Positions 25,799-34,437 of a DNA stretch of 59,791 nucleotides are shown here, one piece after another. The notes under the pieces are model-generated. The model ran no database searches. It saw only the letters and a list, made by a program, of their open reading frames with translations, and had not been told where the DNA came from. Source of the DNA: Pseudodonghicola flavimaris (GTDB lineage Bacteria; Pseudomonadota; Alphaproteobacteria; Rhodobacterales; Rhodobacteraceae); NCBI RefSeq assembly GCF_030164425.1, contig NZ_JASNJD010000028.1:1-59791 (forward strand). Direction: 5' to 3'. Both the position numbers and the translations under genes were made by a program. Positions within the stretch are counted from its first letter, which is position 1. The number at the start of each line of letters is the position of its first letter.

Positions 25799-27832
25799 GT
25801 GAAAAATAGACCAGATGGAAGCTTTGAAACCATGCTCTCGCCCATCCGCGCAGGCCAGCATACATTGCGAAATCGTGTCATCATGGGGTCGATGCACACG
25901 CGGTTGGAAACCGAGCCTGACGGCATAGCTAAACAGATCGCTTTTTACTCTGAGCGGGCGCGGGGGGAGGCGGCGATTCTGGTCACCGGCGGGTTTTCGC
26001 CCAATGCCGAGGGCATATTCGATCCAGAAGGTCCGAGAATCGATGACCCGGAAGAAGCGCTTGACCTGCGCCCGATCTGCGAGGCGGTGCAGGCCGAAGG
26101 CAGCCTGATCTGCGCGCAACTCCTCCACGCCGGGCGCTATGCCAAGATCGAAGGGTGTGTGGCCCCGTCGCCGATCCGCGCCCCGATCAACCGTTTCATC
26201 CCGCGTGAAATGACCGAAGCCGACATTCTCCGTACCATCGAGGATTTTGCCGTGGCGGCCGCCAATGCGCTGGCCGCAGGCTTTGATGGCGTCGAGATCA
26301 TGGGGTCCGAGGGATACCTGATCAACGAATTCACCGTCACCCACACCAACAAGCGCCAAGACGACTGGGGCGGCAGCGCCGCGAACCGCCACCGATTCCC
26401 GGTCGATATCGTGCGCGCGGTGCGCGAACGTTGCGGCCCCGACTTTCTGGTCATCTACCGGATTTCGGCGGCCGATCTGGTCGAGGGCGGCGCGCCCGCC
26501 GATGAAATTGCCGCACTGGCCCGCAAGATCGAGGCTGCGGGTGCGGATATCCTGAACACCGGCATCGGCTGGCATGAGGCCCGCGTGCCGACGATCGCCT
26601 ACCCGGTGCCGCGCGGTGCCTGGCGCAAGGCGGCAGCCAACGTCAAAGCGGCGGTGTCGATCCCGGTAGTCGCCTCGAACCGGATCAACACACCCCAGCT
26701 TGCAGAAGACATACTTGCCTCTGGCGATGCGGACATGATCTCGATGGCGCGCCCGTTTCTGGCCGATCCGCATTTCGTGAAAAAGACGCGCGAGGGCCGC
26801 GCAGACGAGATCAACACCTGCATTGCCTGCAACCAGGCCTGCCTGGATTTCATTTTTTCGGACCGGCCGGTCGGATGTCTGGTCAATCCAAGGGCCGGGC
26901 GTGAAACGGAATTCCGGGATACGCCAACCGACACGCCAAAGAAAGTGGCCGTCGTTGGCGGTGGTGCCGCGGGCATGGCCACAGCCGCCGAGGCGGCACG
27001 GCTGGGCCACGATGTCACCCTGTTCGAAGCGCAGGACAAATTGGGCGGTCAGCTGAATCTGGCCCGCGCCGCACCAGGCAAGGACGAATTCGACGAAACC
27101 CTGCGGTATTATGCCGGTCAGATGCAGAAACACGGGGTCACGCAGCGTCTGGGACAGCGGGCAGAGGCGAGCGATCTTGAGGGATTTGACCATGTGGTCA
27201 TCGCCACCGGGGTCACGCCGCGCATTCCCGACCTGCCGGGTATCGACCATCCCAGCGTCGCGACCTACGCCGAAATTCTGTCCGGTGACCGCGAGGCGGG
27301 CGACCGTGTCGTGGTGATGGGGGCGGGGGGCATCGGTCATGATGTGGCCGAGTTCCTAGTGACCAAACCCGCCGAGACCGCGAATTCCGACGTCTTTTGC
27401 GAAACCTGGGGAGTGGACCCCGAATTTGTCTCCTCGGGTGCCCTGGCGGGCGACCCTCTGGCACCGAAGCCGTCGCGCCGCAAGGTCGTCATGCTGCAGC
27501 GCAAGACCGCTAAACCGGGCGCGGGGCTTGGTGTTTCGACAGGGTGGATCCTGCGCAACGCGCTGCGCAAACATGGGGTCGAGGCAATGGGCGGGGTGAC
27601 CTATGAACATATCGACGATGCGGGGCTGCACATCGTCGCGGACGGAAACCCGACGGTCATCGCAGCCGATACAATTGTGCTGTGCACCGGTCAGGAACCG
27701 GAACGGGCCCTGGCCAAAGAGGTTGTAGCGCGCGGCGTCCTGGTTACGATGATCGGCGGGGCAAAGGAGGCCGCCGAACTGGATGCGCTGCGCGCCATTG
27801 ATGAGGGCGTGCGCCTGGCGCAGGATCTCTGA
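25799..27832 (+). CDS. 2,4-dienoyl-CoA reductase (FadH-like), OYE/FeS/FAD flavoenzyme
   Basis: A 677-residue multidomain oxidoreductase. An N-terminal FMN TIM barrel of the old-yellow-enzyme type opens MLSPIRAG and RVIMGSMHTRLE. A four-Cys iron-sulfur site follows (CIACNQAC then GCLVNPRAG, about 340-360). Next comes an FAD/NADPH part with VAVVGGGAAGMATAAE (from about 380) and VVVMGAGGIGHDVAEF. This is the DCR/FadH architecture, which removes dienoyl-CoA arising in oxidation of unsaturated acids. The start is a GTG preceded by GAGGAGGAGAACCAAA. It is cotranscribed with the ligase downstream (26 nt). Its presence implies polyunsaturated or conjugated intermediates, as terpenoid acids would give. 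Confidence 0.9.
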   Translation: MKNRPDGSFETMLSPIRAGQHTLRNRVIMGSMHTRLETEPDGIAKQIAFYSERARGEAAILVTGGFSPNAEGIFDPEGPRIDDPEEALDLRPICEAVQAEGSLICAQLLHAGRYAKIEGCVAPSPIRAPINRFIPREMTEADILRTIEDFAVAAANALAAGFDGVEIMGSEGYLINEFTVTHTNKRQDDWGGSAANRHRFPVDIVRAVRERCGPDFLVIYRISAADLVEGGAPADEIAALARKIEAAGADILNTGIGWHEARVPTIAYPVPRGAWRKAAANVKAAVSIPVVASNRINTPQLAEDILASGDADMISMARPFLADPHFVKKTREGRADEINTCIACNQACLDFIFSDRPVGCLVNPRAGRETEFRDTPTDTPKKVAVVGGGAAGMATAAEAARLGHDVTLFEAQDKLGGQLNLARAAPGKDEFDETLRYYAGQMQKHGVTQRLGQRAEASDLEGFDHVVIATGVTPRIPDLPGIDHPSVATYAEILSGDREAGDRVVVMGAGGIGHDVAEFLVTKPAETANSDVFCETWGVDPEFVSSGALAGDPLAPKPSRRKVVMLQRKTAKPGAGLGVSTGWILRNALRKHGVEAMGGVTYEHIDDAGLHIVADGNPTVIAADTIVLCTGQEPERALAKEVVARGVLVTMIGGAKEAAELDALRAIDEGVRLAQDL

Positions 27833-27858
27833 ACCGAGGCTCGGGCAAGGGGGAAACT

Positions 27859-29379
27859 ATGCTGACCGGCGTCATCCGCGCGGGGCGCGCTGATCTGTAT
27901 TCGATCTTTCGAACCCGCGCACATGACTGCGCCCGCGCCCTCGCCATCGAGGACGGCAGCAGGAAACTGACCTATGCAGAACTGCTGGAGCGGGTCGATC
28001 GTCTGGCGGCTGTCTTTCTGGCACGAGGCGTGGCGCCCGGAGACAGGATCGCGATCCTGTCGCATAACCGCTCAGAATACCTGGAGGTCGAACTTGCAGC
28101 AGCGGGAATCGGCGCGATCGTCGCCTGTCTGAACTGGCGGCTTGCCCCCGATGAACTGCGGCACTGCATCGATCTGGTCGAGCCGGTTCTCGCGGTTGTC
28201 GAACCGGAACTTTCAGAAGCTTACCGCGCCGTCGCGTCGACACCCTGTCTAACCGTCGGGCCAGACCTGGAAACGGCCATTGCCGGGGTCGAGCCGGACC
28301 CGCGCACCGGAACCATGGTTGACGACCCCGAGGCCGGTCTGACGATCCTCTATACCTCGGGGACCACGGGCCTGCCCAAGGGGGCGCATATCAGCCACCG
28401 CGCGCATATCGCCCGATCCATGGTTTTTGCGGCCCAGCTGGCGCTGGATCCCGGCGACGGGTTCATCGCCTGGGCGCCGATGTTCCACATGGCCTCCACC
28501 GATCATGCGCTGGCAACGATCCTGCGGGGTGGGACCGTGGTGATGGTGGACGGGCTGCAGCCCGCCGTCATCAACGAGGCGCTGTCACGCCACAGGATCG
28601 GCTGGTTCGTGATGATGCCCGGGGCACTGGAGGCTTTTATTAACGAACGGCACGCCAACCCTTTGCCGCTGAAGGGGATCAAGGTTTGCGGCGCAATGGC
28701 TGATCTGGTGCCGCCGCATCAGATCGCGGAACTGACCGGTCTTCTGGACACGCCCTATCTGAATTCCTTCGGGGCGACCGAAACCGGCCTGCCGCCGGGA
28801 ACCGCCGATCTGATCGCGCCGGGTGTGACCCCGGACCGGCTGTCCAAGCGCATCAGCGCCTTTTGCGAGGTGCGGCTGGTCGATCCCGACGACCGCGAAG
28901 TCCCCGATGGAACGCCGGGCGAAATGGCGCTTCGGGGTCCGACGCTGTTTTCCGGGTACTGGAACGCCGACGACACCAATGCCCGTGACTTTCGCAACGG
29001 CTTTTTCCACATGGGCGATCTGTTCCGGCGCAATGCGGACGGCACCGTCGACTTTGTGGATCGGGCGAAATACCTGATCAAGACCGGAGGTGAAAACGTC
29101 TATCCGGCGGAAATCGAACGTGTGCTTCTTTCTCATCCCGATGTGATCGATGCCGCCGTGGTAAGGGCCTTCGACGCGAAATGGGGGGAAAGCCCGGTGG
29201 CCTTTGTCGCCTGTGACGATGACGGGCCGGATGCCGAGGCGCTGCTGAACTTGTGCCGCGAAAGCCTCGCTGGCTATAAGCGACCACGCGAAATTCGCTT
29301 CATCGCGTTCGAGGATTTTCCCAGATCGACCAGCGGCAAGATCCAGCGGCATATCCTCGAAGCCCGGCTCGCAGATTAA
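27859..29379 (+). CDS. Class I adenylate-forming acyl-CoA ligase
   Basis: A 506-residue AMP-binding ligase. The phosphate loop is YTSGTTGLPKGAHIS, the aromatic/adenine motif FGATETG, the hinge region DRAKYLIKTGGENVYPAE, and the catalytic Lys lies in STSGKIQRH near the C-terminus. The full set is intact. It activates a carboxylic acid to its CoA thioester; the medium-size class includes cyclohexanecarboxylate, benzoate and fatty acid ligases. It is the second gene behind operator site B, with the dienoyl-CoA reductase. The start ATG follows AAGGGGGAAACT. Specificity cannot be read from the sequence. Confidence 0.9.
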   Translation: MLTGVIRAGRADLYSIFRTRAHDCARALAIEDGSRKLTYAELLERVDRLAAVFLARGVAPGDRIAILSHNRSEYLEVELAAAGIGAIVACLNWRLAPDELRHCIDLVEPVLAVVEPELSEAYRAVASTPCLTVGPDLETAIAGVEPDPRTGTMVDDPEAGLTILYTSGTTGLPKGAHISHRAHIARSMVFAAQLALDPGDGFIAWAPMFHMASTDHALATILRGGTVVMVDGLQPAVINEALSRHRIGWFVMMPGALEAFINERHANPLPLKGIKVCGAMADLVPPHQIAELTGLLDTPYLNSFGATETGLPPGTADLIAPGVTPDRLSKRISAFCEVRLVDPDDREVPDGTPGEMALRGPTLFSGYWNADDTNARDFRNGFFHMGDLFRRNADGTVDFVDRAKYLIKTGGENVYPAEIERVLLSHPDVIDAAVVRAFDAKWGESPVAFVACDDDGPDAEALLNLCRESLAGYKRPREIRFIAFEDFPRSTSGKIQRHILEARLAD

Positions 29380-29840
29380 TTTTCGCTCTGACCCGATCGT
29401 CAGCCAGCCACGCCAGTTCGCCCCAATAGCGATAAAAGCGTTCTTATCCTCGTTGCCACGAGCTTCTTATCCCCGCCCTTTGGAGTAACCCCCTGAAAGT
29501 GATCCACCATCTGGGATAGATTGACCCGCGATTGATGCGCAGCCCTCTGTCGGACTACACGGCTAGGGTTTTCCGGGTGTTTGAGCTCAGGAGGATTCGT
29601 AGATCCCTGAGCCATTCATCAATGCGATCGGTGGTTTGTTCCCGGTTTCGCTGTGGGGGCAGCAGTAACCCTGCGCATCGCACGGACGGGCATGGACTGC
29701 CGGCAATTGCCGGTTGGGGCTGCTGCGGGCCTTCAAGGGAAAGTCGGCGACTATCCGATGTGCGGGACAAAGCGGACATTCGCCAAGCGACCTCAAACGT
29801 CCGGTTCTGTACTGCGGCCCGACAAAACGATATCAAGTGA
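29380..29840. other. 461-bp gene-free stretch, likely decayed or non-coding
   Basis: No reading frame here shows domain similarity on either strand. The stretch contains an inverted repeat around CTGCCGGCAATTGCCGG and a segment with GTGCGGGACAAAGCGGACAT, which is reminiscent of low-conservation intergenic sequence seen in roseobacter genomes; this is from memory. It may be eroded coding sequence marking the edge of the catabolic operon. Confidence 0.4.
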
Positions 29841-30545
29841 TCAGCGGTCAGCCGATCGCACCTGTGTAACTGTCTTCTTCGGCCCTCCTGTCTGCATGAT
29901 CTGGGACAGGTAAGAATTGCGCCGTCTGATGAAGTCACGCAGAAGGGTCGGGTAATCTTCACTGACGGCATTCTTCACAGAAACCCGACGCTCCAGTTCA
30001 TGTCGCCAGGCCCTTACACGGGCAAGCCCTGTGAAGACGCCAAACTCTCCGATGGTGTCAAAAACGTCGAAATAGCGGAAGACCGGGCCGAATACGACAT
30101 CGACGAGGCTGAACCGGTGGCCATCGAACCATGGTCCCTCCCCAAGCTCCGCGTCCAGCCGAAGGAACTTTGCGCGGAGCGCCGCCACTTTTTCTTCCAA
30201 CGCTTTCTCGTTCGGCGCCGAGTAGAACCCCGCAATGTCGTTCAAGACAGCAGATCCAAATTCAATCCAGGCACGGTGGCGGGCGCGATCAAGAGCGTCG
30301 TGCGGATGAAGCGCGTGGGGTTGTGTATCCTCAAGATATTCGAGGATAACCGCAGATTCGAAAATCGGCGTCCCGTCCACAACCAGGACAGGCGTCTTGC
30401 CCAGCGGAGATATGGCAAGAAACCAGTCGGGCTTGTTCGAAAGATCGATGTCAGTTCTCTCGAACGTGACACCTTTCTCAGTGAGCGAGATCGCCGCGCG
30501 CTGCACATATGGGCAGGCCGCATGGCTAATGAGGTGGAGGCTCAT
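29841..30545 (-). CDS. Glutathione S-transferase family protein
   Basis: A 234-residue soluble protein with the two-domain GST layout. The thioredoxin-like N-terminus has HAACPYVQRAAI, with the Cys of omega/beta-type GSTs, followed by SPLGKTPVLVVDG and the glutathione-binding IFESAVILEYLED. The helical C-terminal domain follows. Translation overlap with the DoxX gene (ATGA) places them in one operon, divergent from a MarR regulator. Probable role is thiol-dependent detoxification or stress response, seemingly unrelated to the CoA pathways around it. Confidence 0.88.
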   Translation of the reverse strand: MSLHLISHAACPYVQRAAISLTEKGVTFERTDIDLSNKPDWFLAISPLGKTPVLVVDGTPIFESAVILEYLEDTQPHALHPHDALDRARHRAWIEFGSAVLNDIAGFYSAPNEKALEEKVAALRAKFLRLDAELGEGPWFDGHRFSLVDVVFGPVFRYFDVFDTIGEFGVFTGLARVRAWRHELERRVSVKNAVSEDYPTLLRDFIRRRNSYLSQIMQTGGPKKTVTQVRSADR

Positions 30546-30976
30546 GTTGTCTCTCCCTCCATCTGCACGTTACCGGGCGCGAAGGAAGGGCTGAGGGCGA
30601 AACGGCCGTCGCCCAGAAGCCCTTGCACGATGGCAAGCAGCGTCAGATAGGCCGGGTATTCCCACCCGCCGTTCTCGTATCCGAACATCCAGCCGTTTCC
30701 GGAGTGAGCCCAGGTCGCTCCGGCCAGGATGGGCACGGTCGCCGACGCGACCCACCGCGCCTGTATGCCGAGGACCAAAAAGGCACCGGCAATCGCCTCG
30801 ACTGCAAATACCATATAAGCAAACCAGCCGGGCAGCCCGATCGAAATGAAGAACTGCGCCGTTCCGGGAAGTGTGAAAATGAAGAGCTTGAGAAACAGGC
30901 TGTGCGCCAGGAACATGATACCGAGTGCTATACGGAGCAGGAATATCCCAAATTCTGTGAGGTGCGATTTTGACAT
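30542..30976 (-). CDS. DoxX family membrane protein
   Basis: A 144-residue integral membrane protein with four hydrophobic segments, including LLRIALGIMFLAHSLFLKLF at the N-terminus, matching the small DoxX/SURF4-like family. Members are often paired with redox or thiol-stress proteins, and here it is translationally coupled to a glutathione S-transferase. The promoter region is shared with the divergent marR and carries two GATGCA-type palindromes. Confidence 0.85.
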   Translation of the reverse strand: MSKSHLTEFGIFLLRIALGIMFLAHSLFLKLFIFTLPGTAQFFISIGLPGWFAYMVFAVEAIAGAFLVLGIQARWVASATVPILAGATWAHSGNGWMFGYENGGWEYPAYLTLLAIVQGLLGDGRFALSPSFAPGNVQMEGETT

Positions 30977-30994
30977 GATATGATCCCATATGTC

Positions 30995-31055
30995 GATGCA
31001 TTTGCATCTATATATAGCGCGTTACATGCGACGTCAAGGTTGATGCACTTGCATG
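30995..31055. promoter_or_regulatory. Two palindromic operators between doxX and marR
   Basis: GATGCATTTGCATC (30995-31008) is a perfect 14-bp palindrome, and GATGCACTTGCATG (31042-31055) is a near copy 47 bp further on. They flank the presumed promoters of the divergent doxX-gst and marR transcripts, the usual arrangement of MarR autoregulation. Confidence 0.7.
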
Positions 31056-31074
31056 CACATGATAGGTGCTGGAT

Positions 31075-31503
31075 ATGAACGAGATTGACCATGCTACTGA
31101 GGCCGCCTGGACAGCCCTCATGACTAAAAGCCGCGTTTTGCTTGAGGCTGTCGAATCGTCTCTGAAATCGGCAGGATACCCGCCACTTGCATGGTATGAC
31201 GCGCTTCTCGAACTCGAGAAGGCAGGCCCGGACGGACTCCGTCCATTCGAACTCAAAGACCGGATATTGTTACCCCAATACGGTACATCGCGGTTGCTGG
31301 ACCGCATGGTGAAAGCAGGGCTGGTGGACCGACGGGACTGCTCGGAAGATGGGCGAGGTCAAAACATTTCTATCTCTGAAAAGGGTAAATCTGTCAGGAG
31401 GGCGATGTGGCCGATCTATGAACGGGTTCTGTCGGAAAGGATCGGCGCAAAGCTGAAACCCAAAGACGCCGCTCAATTGGCCACGCTACTCTCAAGGCTC
31501 TGA
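31075..31503 (+). CDS. MarR family transcriptional regulator
   Basis: A 142-residue regulator with a winged helix. The segment ALLELEKAGPDGLRPFELKD begins the DNA-binding part, the recognition-helix area is GTSRLLDRMVKAGLVDRR, and the wing is CSEDGRGQNISISEKG. The ATG four codons inside the longest frame is preferred, with an AGGTGCTGGAT ribosome site. It lies divergent to doxX-gst with paired palindromes between, so it most likely represses that operon and itself and responds to a phenolic or oxidising ligand. Confidence 0.88.
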   Translation: MNEIDHATEAAWTALMTKSRVLLEAVESSLKSAGYPPLAWYDALLELEKAGPDGLRPFELKDRILLPQYGTSRLLDRMVKAGLVDRRDCSEDGRGQNISISEKGKSVRRAMWPIYERVLSERIGAKLKPKDAAQLATLLSRL

Positions 31504-31590
31504 AGTCTCGGTCGACTGACGCGAAACCTGTCTGTGACTTTCCACGCTAAGTGGCCTTGATTTTTTTCACGTTAATTGGCCGACAGTTGC

Positions 31591-32100
31591 CTATGTCGGT
31601 GTGCGAAGGGTATTTCGGGCTGTTTCGACGTCCTTTCGCATCCAACAGACTTCTGCGTGATCGTTGATACATCCCATGGCCGGCATGAATGCATATACGG
31701 TGGTCGGTCCCACGAATTTGAAGCCAAGCTTTCGTAGGTCTTTGGAAAGGGTCTCGGACGCTGTTGATTTGGACCGCATTTGTGGCAGTGCGTCGTCCTT
31801 GGCAGGTTCATATAGCCAGATGAATGCGGCGAAGGAGCCTTCCTCTTGGACGACCTCGAAAGTACGGCGAGCGTTGTTGATCACGGCTTCGATCTTGCCT
31901 CGATAGCGAACAATTCCTTCATCGGCAAGTAGGCGCTCAATGTCGTTGTCGTCAAAGTTCGCAACTCCCCGAAAGTCGAACCCGGCGAAGGCAGCACGAA
32001 AGTTCTCGCGCTTGGCCAGAATGGTGCGCCAGCTCAGCCCTGACTGGAAACTCCGGCGTGACGGCAGCCCATCGGCACCGTGGGCGTCCATCCGTTCCAA
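31591..32100 (-). pseudogene. tag: Truncated DNA-3-methyladenine glycosylase I (tag remnant)
   Basis: The frame matches the Tag family from QSGLSWRTILAKRENFR through GFKFVGPTTVYAFMPAMG to the C-terminal HAEVCW, which supplies two of the four zinc ligands. The family's N-terminal 25 or so residues, with the RCxW Cys and the YHDxEWG His that complete the zinc site, are missing; the first 17 codons are unrelated. The frame is 169 residues against roughly 190-200 for full enzymes. I consider it an inactive 5'-truncated gene, part of a decayed junction. Confidence 0.7.
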
Positions 32101-32396
32101 TTACGGTTGCAGCATCAGGCCGCTGCCGCATAAACTTGAACAGAAACCGAACCAGATCCTCCGTTACGATACAGTCTCAGCTCTCCGAAAAACCCTGACG
32201 ACGGACAATCGGCGACCGCACTGCTAAAAGCTAACATTACCGCTTGACAGGTCTGAACCTGCTGGCGGCGATCTGGATACCGCGCGCGCCTACGGGAAAC
32301 GGTTGGCCGAGGTCGCGAGCCGCTGGAACAGCTGATCCAGCTGTCTGAATAATCGGCCCGGCCGCCCGGATCGGATGTGCTGCGGCCGGGTTGCGC
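32101..32396. other. Gene-poor junction with a small gene remnant
   Basis: About 300 bp without an intact gene lie between the truncated tag and the thioesterase gene. The only recognisable item is a flavodoxin-like C-terminal remnant listed separately. There is no clear promoter or operator. Confidence 0.5.
32255..32335 (+). pseudogene. C-terminal remnant resembling a flavodoxin/WrbA-type protein
   Basis: A frame reading EPAGGDLDTARAYGKRLAEV and then ASRWNS before TGA looks like the last helix of NAD(P)H-dependent FMN reductases or WrbA-type flavodoxins. Nothing upstream continues the fold, so it is a leftover of a deleted gene. The assignment rests on a short match. Confidence 0.4.
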
Positions 32397-32852
32397 TCAG
32401 TCCGCGACCCCCGCCCGCCCGATCAGCGCCATGAGCGTTCCGGTCATCGTTGCGACGAGCTTTTCATCCTGGCCCTTCACGGCATAGGCACGCGCCTCGC
32501 ATATGGTCAGCGTCCTGCCTGGTTTCACCACGTCAGCGACGAAGCGAAACCGTTCGCCGTCCGCCGGGTTGAGTAGGTTGATCTTGAATTCGGCCGTCAA
32601 CACTGCCGCGTCCGCTGGCATCAGCGAAAAGGCCGCGTATCCGCAGGCGCTGTCCAGCGCTGTCGACACGATTCCGGCATGCAAAAACCCATGCTGCTGG
32701 GTCAGTGCAACCTGATGTGCCATTTCCAGAACGATGCGGCCGGGTAACAACTCGGCAATGCTGATCCCCAACGTGTTCATCACCTTCTGGCGATCGAAAC
32801 TGTTGCGCACGCGTGCGTCATAGTCGGGGTTTTTCGGTTTGAATTGTGTCAT
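32397..32852 (-). CDS. PaaI-type hot-dog thioesterase family protein
   Basis: A 151-residue single hot-dog protein. QQHGFLHAGIVSTALDSACG corresponds to the HGGxxxxxxD catalytic segment of PaaI thioesterases, with HAG instead of HGG. The C-terminal strand pair ends GTLMALIG. It would hydrolyse acyl-CoAs, perhaps to release CoA trapped in dead-end thioesters. It stands 21 nt downstream of the AraC-type gene and may be the last gene of the acs-like operon. Confidence 0.85.
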   Translation of the reverse strand: MTQFKPKNPDYDARVRNSFDRQKVMNTLGISIAELLPGRIVLEMAHQVALTQQHGFLHAGIVSTALDSACGYAAFSLMPADAAVLTAEFKINLLNPADGERFRFVADVVKPGRTLTICEARAYAVKGQDEKLVATMTGTLMALIGRAGVAD

Positions 32853-32873
32853 GGCGGGTCTTCCTCTTCGATT

Positions 32874-33578
32874 TCATTCGTCAATGACCAATCTTAGGCG
32901 GTCTTTGAGGCGCGTATCTTGTAGCGAAAGGTCAAAACGACGCGGAATAGACAGAGCGCGCAACGCGCCGGGCGGTTTGCCGGCGAAGATCCGGCAAGCG
33001 GCGGACAAGTGAGATTGATCGTAATATCCGGCGTCCAGCGCCAGATCGCTCAGCGGCAGGGTCTTTGACGCAAGCTGCCCGAGAGCCCGGCGAAAGCGTC
33101 GCAAGGTCGCAAGCCGCCGCCGCGACACGCCGGTTTCCGCCCGCACCTTTCGACGTTTGGTCCGGTCGCTGTAAGCTCCGGGTGGTGCGGCAAAGCGCAG
33201 GTCTCTCGCAAGGCCGTCAAGCACCGCGATGAGCGCAGGCAGGTCATCGTCCCCGGTCTGAACCCGGGCCAGTTCTGAGGCCAGCATGTCCAGCCCTTTG
33301 GAGTCGGGAAATCGCTGCGGTCGTGACGACAGTCGCAGCCCGGCCACGACACCCTGGAATGGCCTTGGGCGGGGCGAAAAATAGGGGCGCGGTTCTGCCA
33401 GCGATACGCGCCCGCCGCCGCTGTCGTCGCGCGTTACCGAAAGGGTAAAGAGGTCGGTTGCGAACCGCCCGCGTCCACCACCGCTCAGCACACCGGTATC
33501 GCGGAACACGAACAAATGGTCGATCTGTTTGGCCGCTTCCTCAGGCGGCGCCAGTTCGAGATAAAGCGGCGCCGCCAT
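32874..33578 (-). CDS. AraC-type helix-turn-helix regulator
   Basis: A 234-residue protein with a poorly conserved N-terminal sensor part and a C-terminal AraC/XylS DNA-binding domain. SRRRLATLRRFRRALGQLAS is the first helix-turn-helix, and LALDAGYYDQSHLSAACRIF the second, with the typical GYYDQSHL core. The start ATG is 4 nt after the NmrA-like stop, and a longer frame would overlap that gene. Being last in an operon of metabolic genes is unusual for a local activator; its target may be elsewhere. Confidence 0.8.
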   Translation of the reverse strand: MAAPLYLELAPPEEAAKQIDHLFVFRDTGVLSGGGRGRFATDLFTLSVTRDDSGGGRVSLAEPRPYFSPRPRPFQGVVAGLRLSSRPQRFPDSKGLDMLASELARVQTGDDDLPALIAVLDGLARDLRFAAPPGAYSDRTKRRKVRAETGVSRRRLATLRRFRRALGQLASKTLPLSDLALDAGYYDQSHLSAACRIFAGKPPGALRALSIPRRFDLSLQDTRLKDRLRLVIDE

Positions 33579-33582
33579 CAGG

Positions 33583-34437
33583 TTACTTGACGAAAGCATC
33601 CCGGTTCTCGGCGACGAAATCGGCAAATCGGCGCGCCGGGCGTCCCATCACATCGCTGACCGTGGTCTCGATGCCGGCAAGGTAGCCCTTGGGCGCGATG
33701 GAAGCCAATTCGACCATGGCTCTGGCGACCTCGTCCTGCATTCCGCCAGCCACCATGCCCGCCTTGGCATTTTCGGCCGGCAGGGGTGCGCAGGAGACAG
33801 TGCGCCCGGTCACCCTGGACAGGAGGGCGGCGATATCTTCTCCGGTAAGAGCTTCGGGCCCGGTCAGACCAAGAGCCTTGCCTTCGTAACCCGGAGCGGT
33901 CAGCGCCTCGGCGGCGACATCCGCGATGTCGCGGGCGTCGATCCAGGCCACGGGGCCGCCCAGATCGTCATAGTACACGGCGTCCTTTGCAATGTTACCG
34001 GCCTGCCACAGCAGGTTCTGCATGAAATAGGTCGGCTGGACAAAGGTCCAGTCAAGGCCGCTTTGCTTCAGCAGCTCCTGGGTTTCGGAATGCCACTTTC
34101 CAAAGGTCAGCCCCGCCTTGGGCGACGCGCCAAGCCCCGTGGCCACAACGATATGGCGCACGCCCGCGGCCTTGGCCGCCTCGATCACGTTCGCCTTCCA
34201 CTGGCGCATGTTCAGATGGGCAGGCGTGACCAGGTATATCTTTTCTGCCCCGTCACAGGCCCGCGCCAGCGCGGCAGGGTCCGTGAAATCCGCGACGACC
34301 GCCTCGCATCCTTTGGCCTTTAGCGCGTCTAACTTTGAGAGGTCGCTGGTGACAGCGCGCACGGTCGCGCCTTTTGCCAGAAGCGTGTCGACGAGGGGCG
34401 CACCAGTCGTGCCCGTGGCTCCGAAAACAGTGATCAT
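33583..34437 (-). CDS. NmrA-like NAD(P)-binding protein
   Basis: A 284-residue atypical SDR. It begins MITVFGATGTTGAPLVDTLL, the NmrA/azoreductase-type dinucleotide loop, continues with HIVVATGLGASP, WTFVQPTYFMQNLL and the WIDARDIADVAAEAL segment, and lacks the Tyr-x3-Lys pair. Relatives are NAD(P)H-quinone or redox-sensing proteins. Its ATG overlaps the stop of the acyl-CoA synthetase gene (ATGA). Its role in the pathway is unclear. Confidence 0.85.
   Translation of the reverse strand: MITVFGATGTTGAPLVDTLLAKGATVRAVTSDLSKLDALKAKGCEAVVADFTDPAALARACDGAEKIYLVTPAHLNMRQWKANVIEAAKAAGVRHIVVATGLGASPKAGLTFGKWHSETQELLKQSGLDWTFVQPTYFMQNLLWQAGNIAKDAVYYDDLGGPVAWIDARDIADVAAEALTAPGYEGKALGLTGPEALTGEDIAALLSRVTGRTVSCAPLPAENAKAGMVAGGMQDEVARAMVELASIAPKGYLAGIETTVSDVMGRPARRFADFVAENRDAFVK

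Noticed and set aside
25769-27340. A 523-codon minus-strand frame opposite the dienoyl-CoA reductase
   Set aside because: No recognisable motif and no ribosome site; it is the shadow of a clear FadH-type gene.
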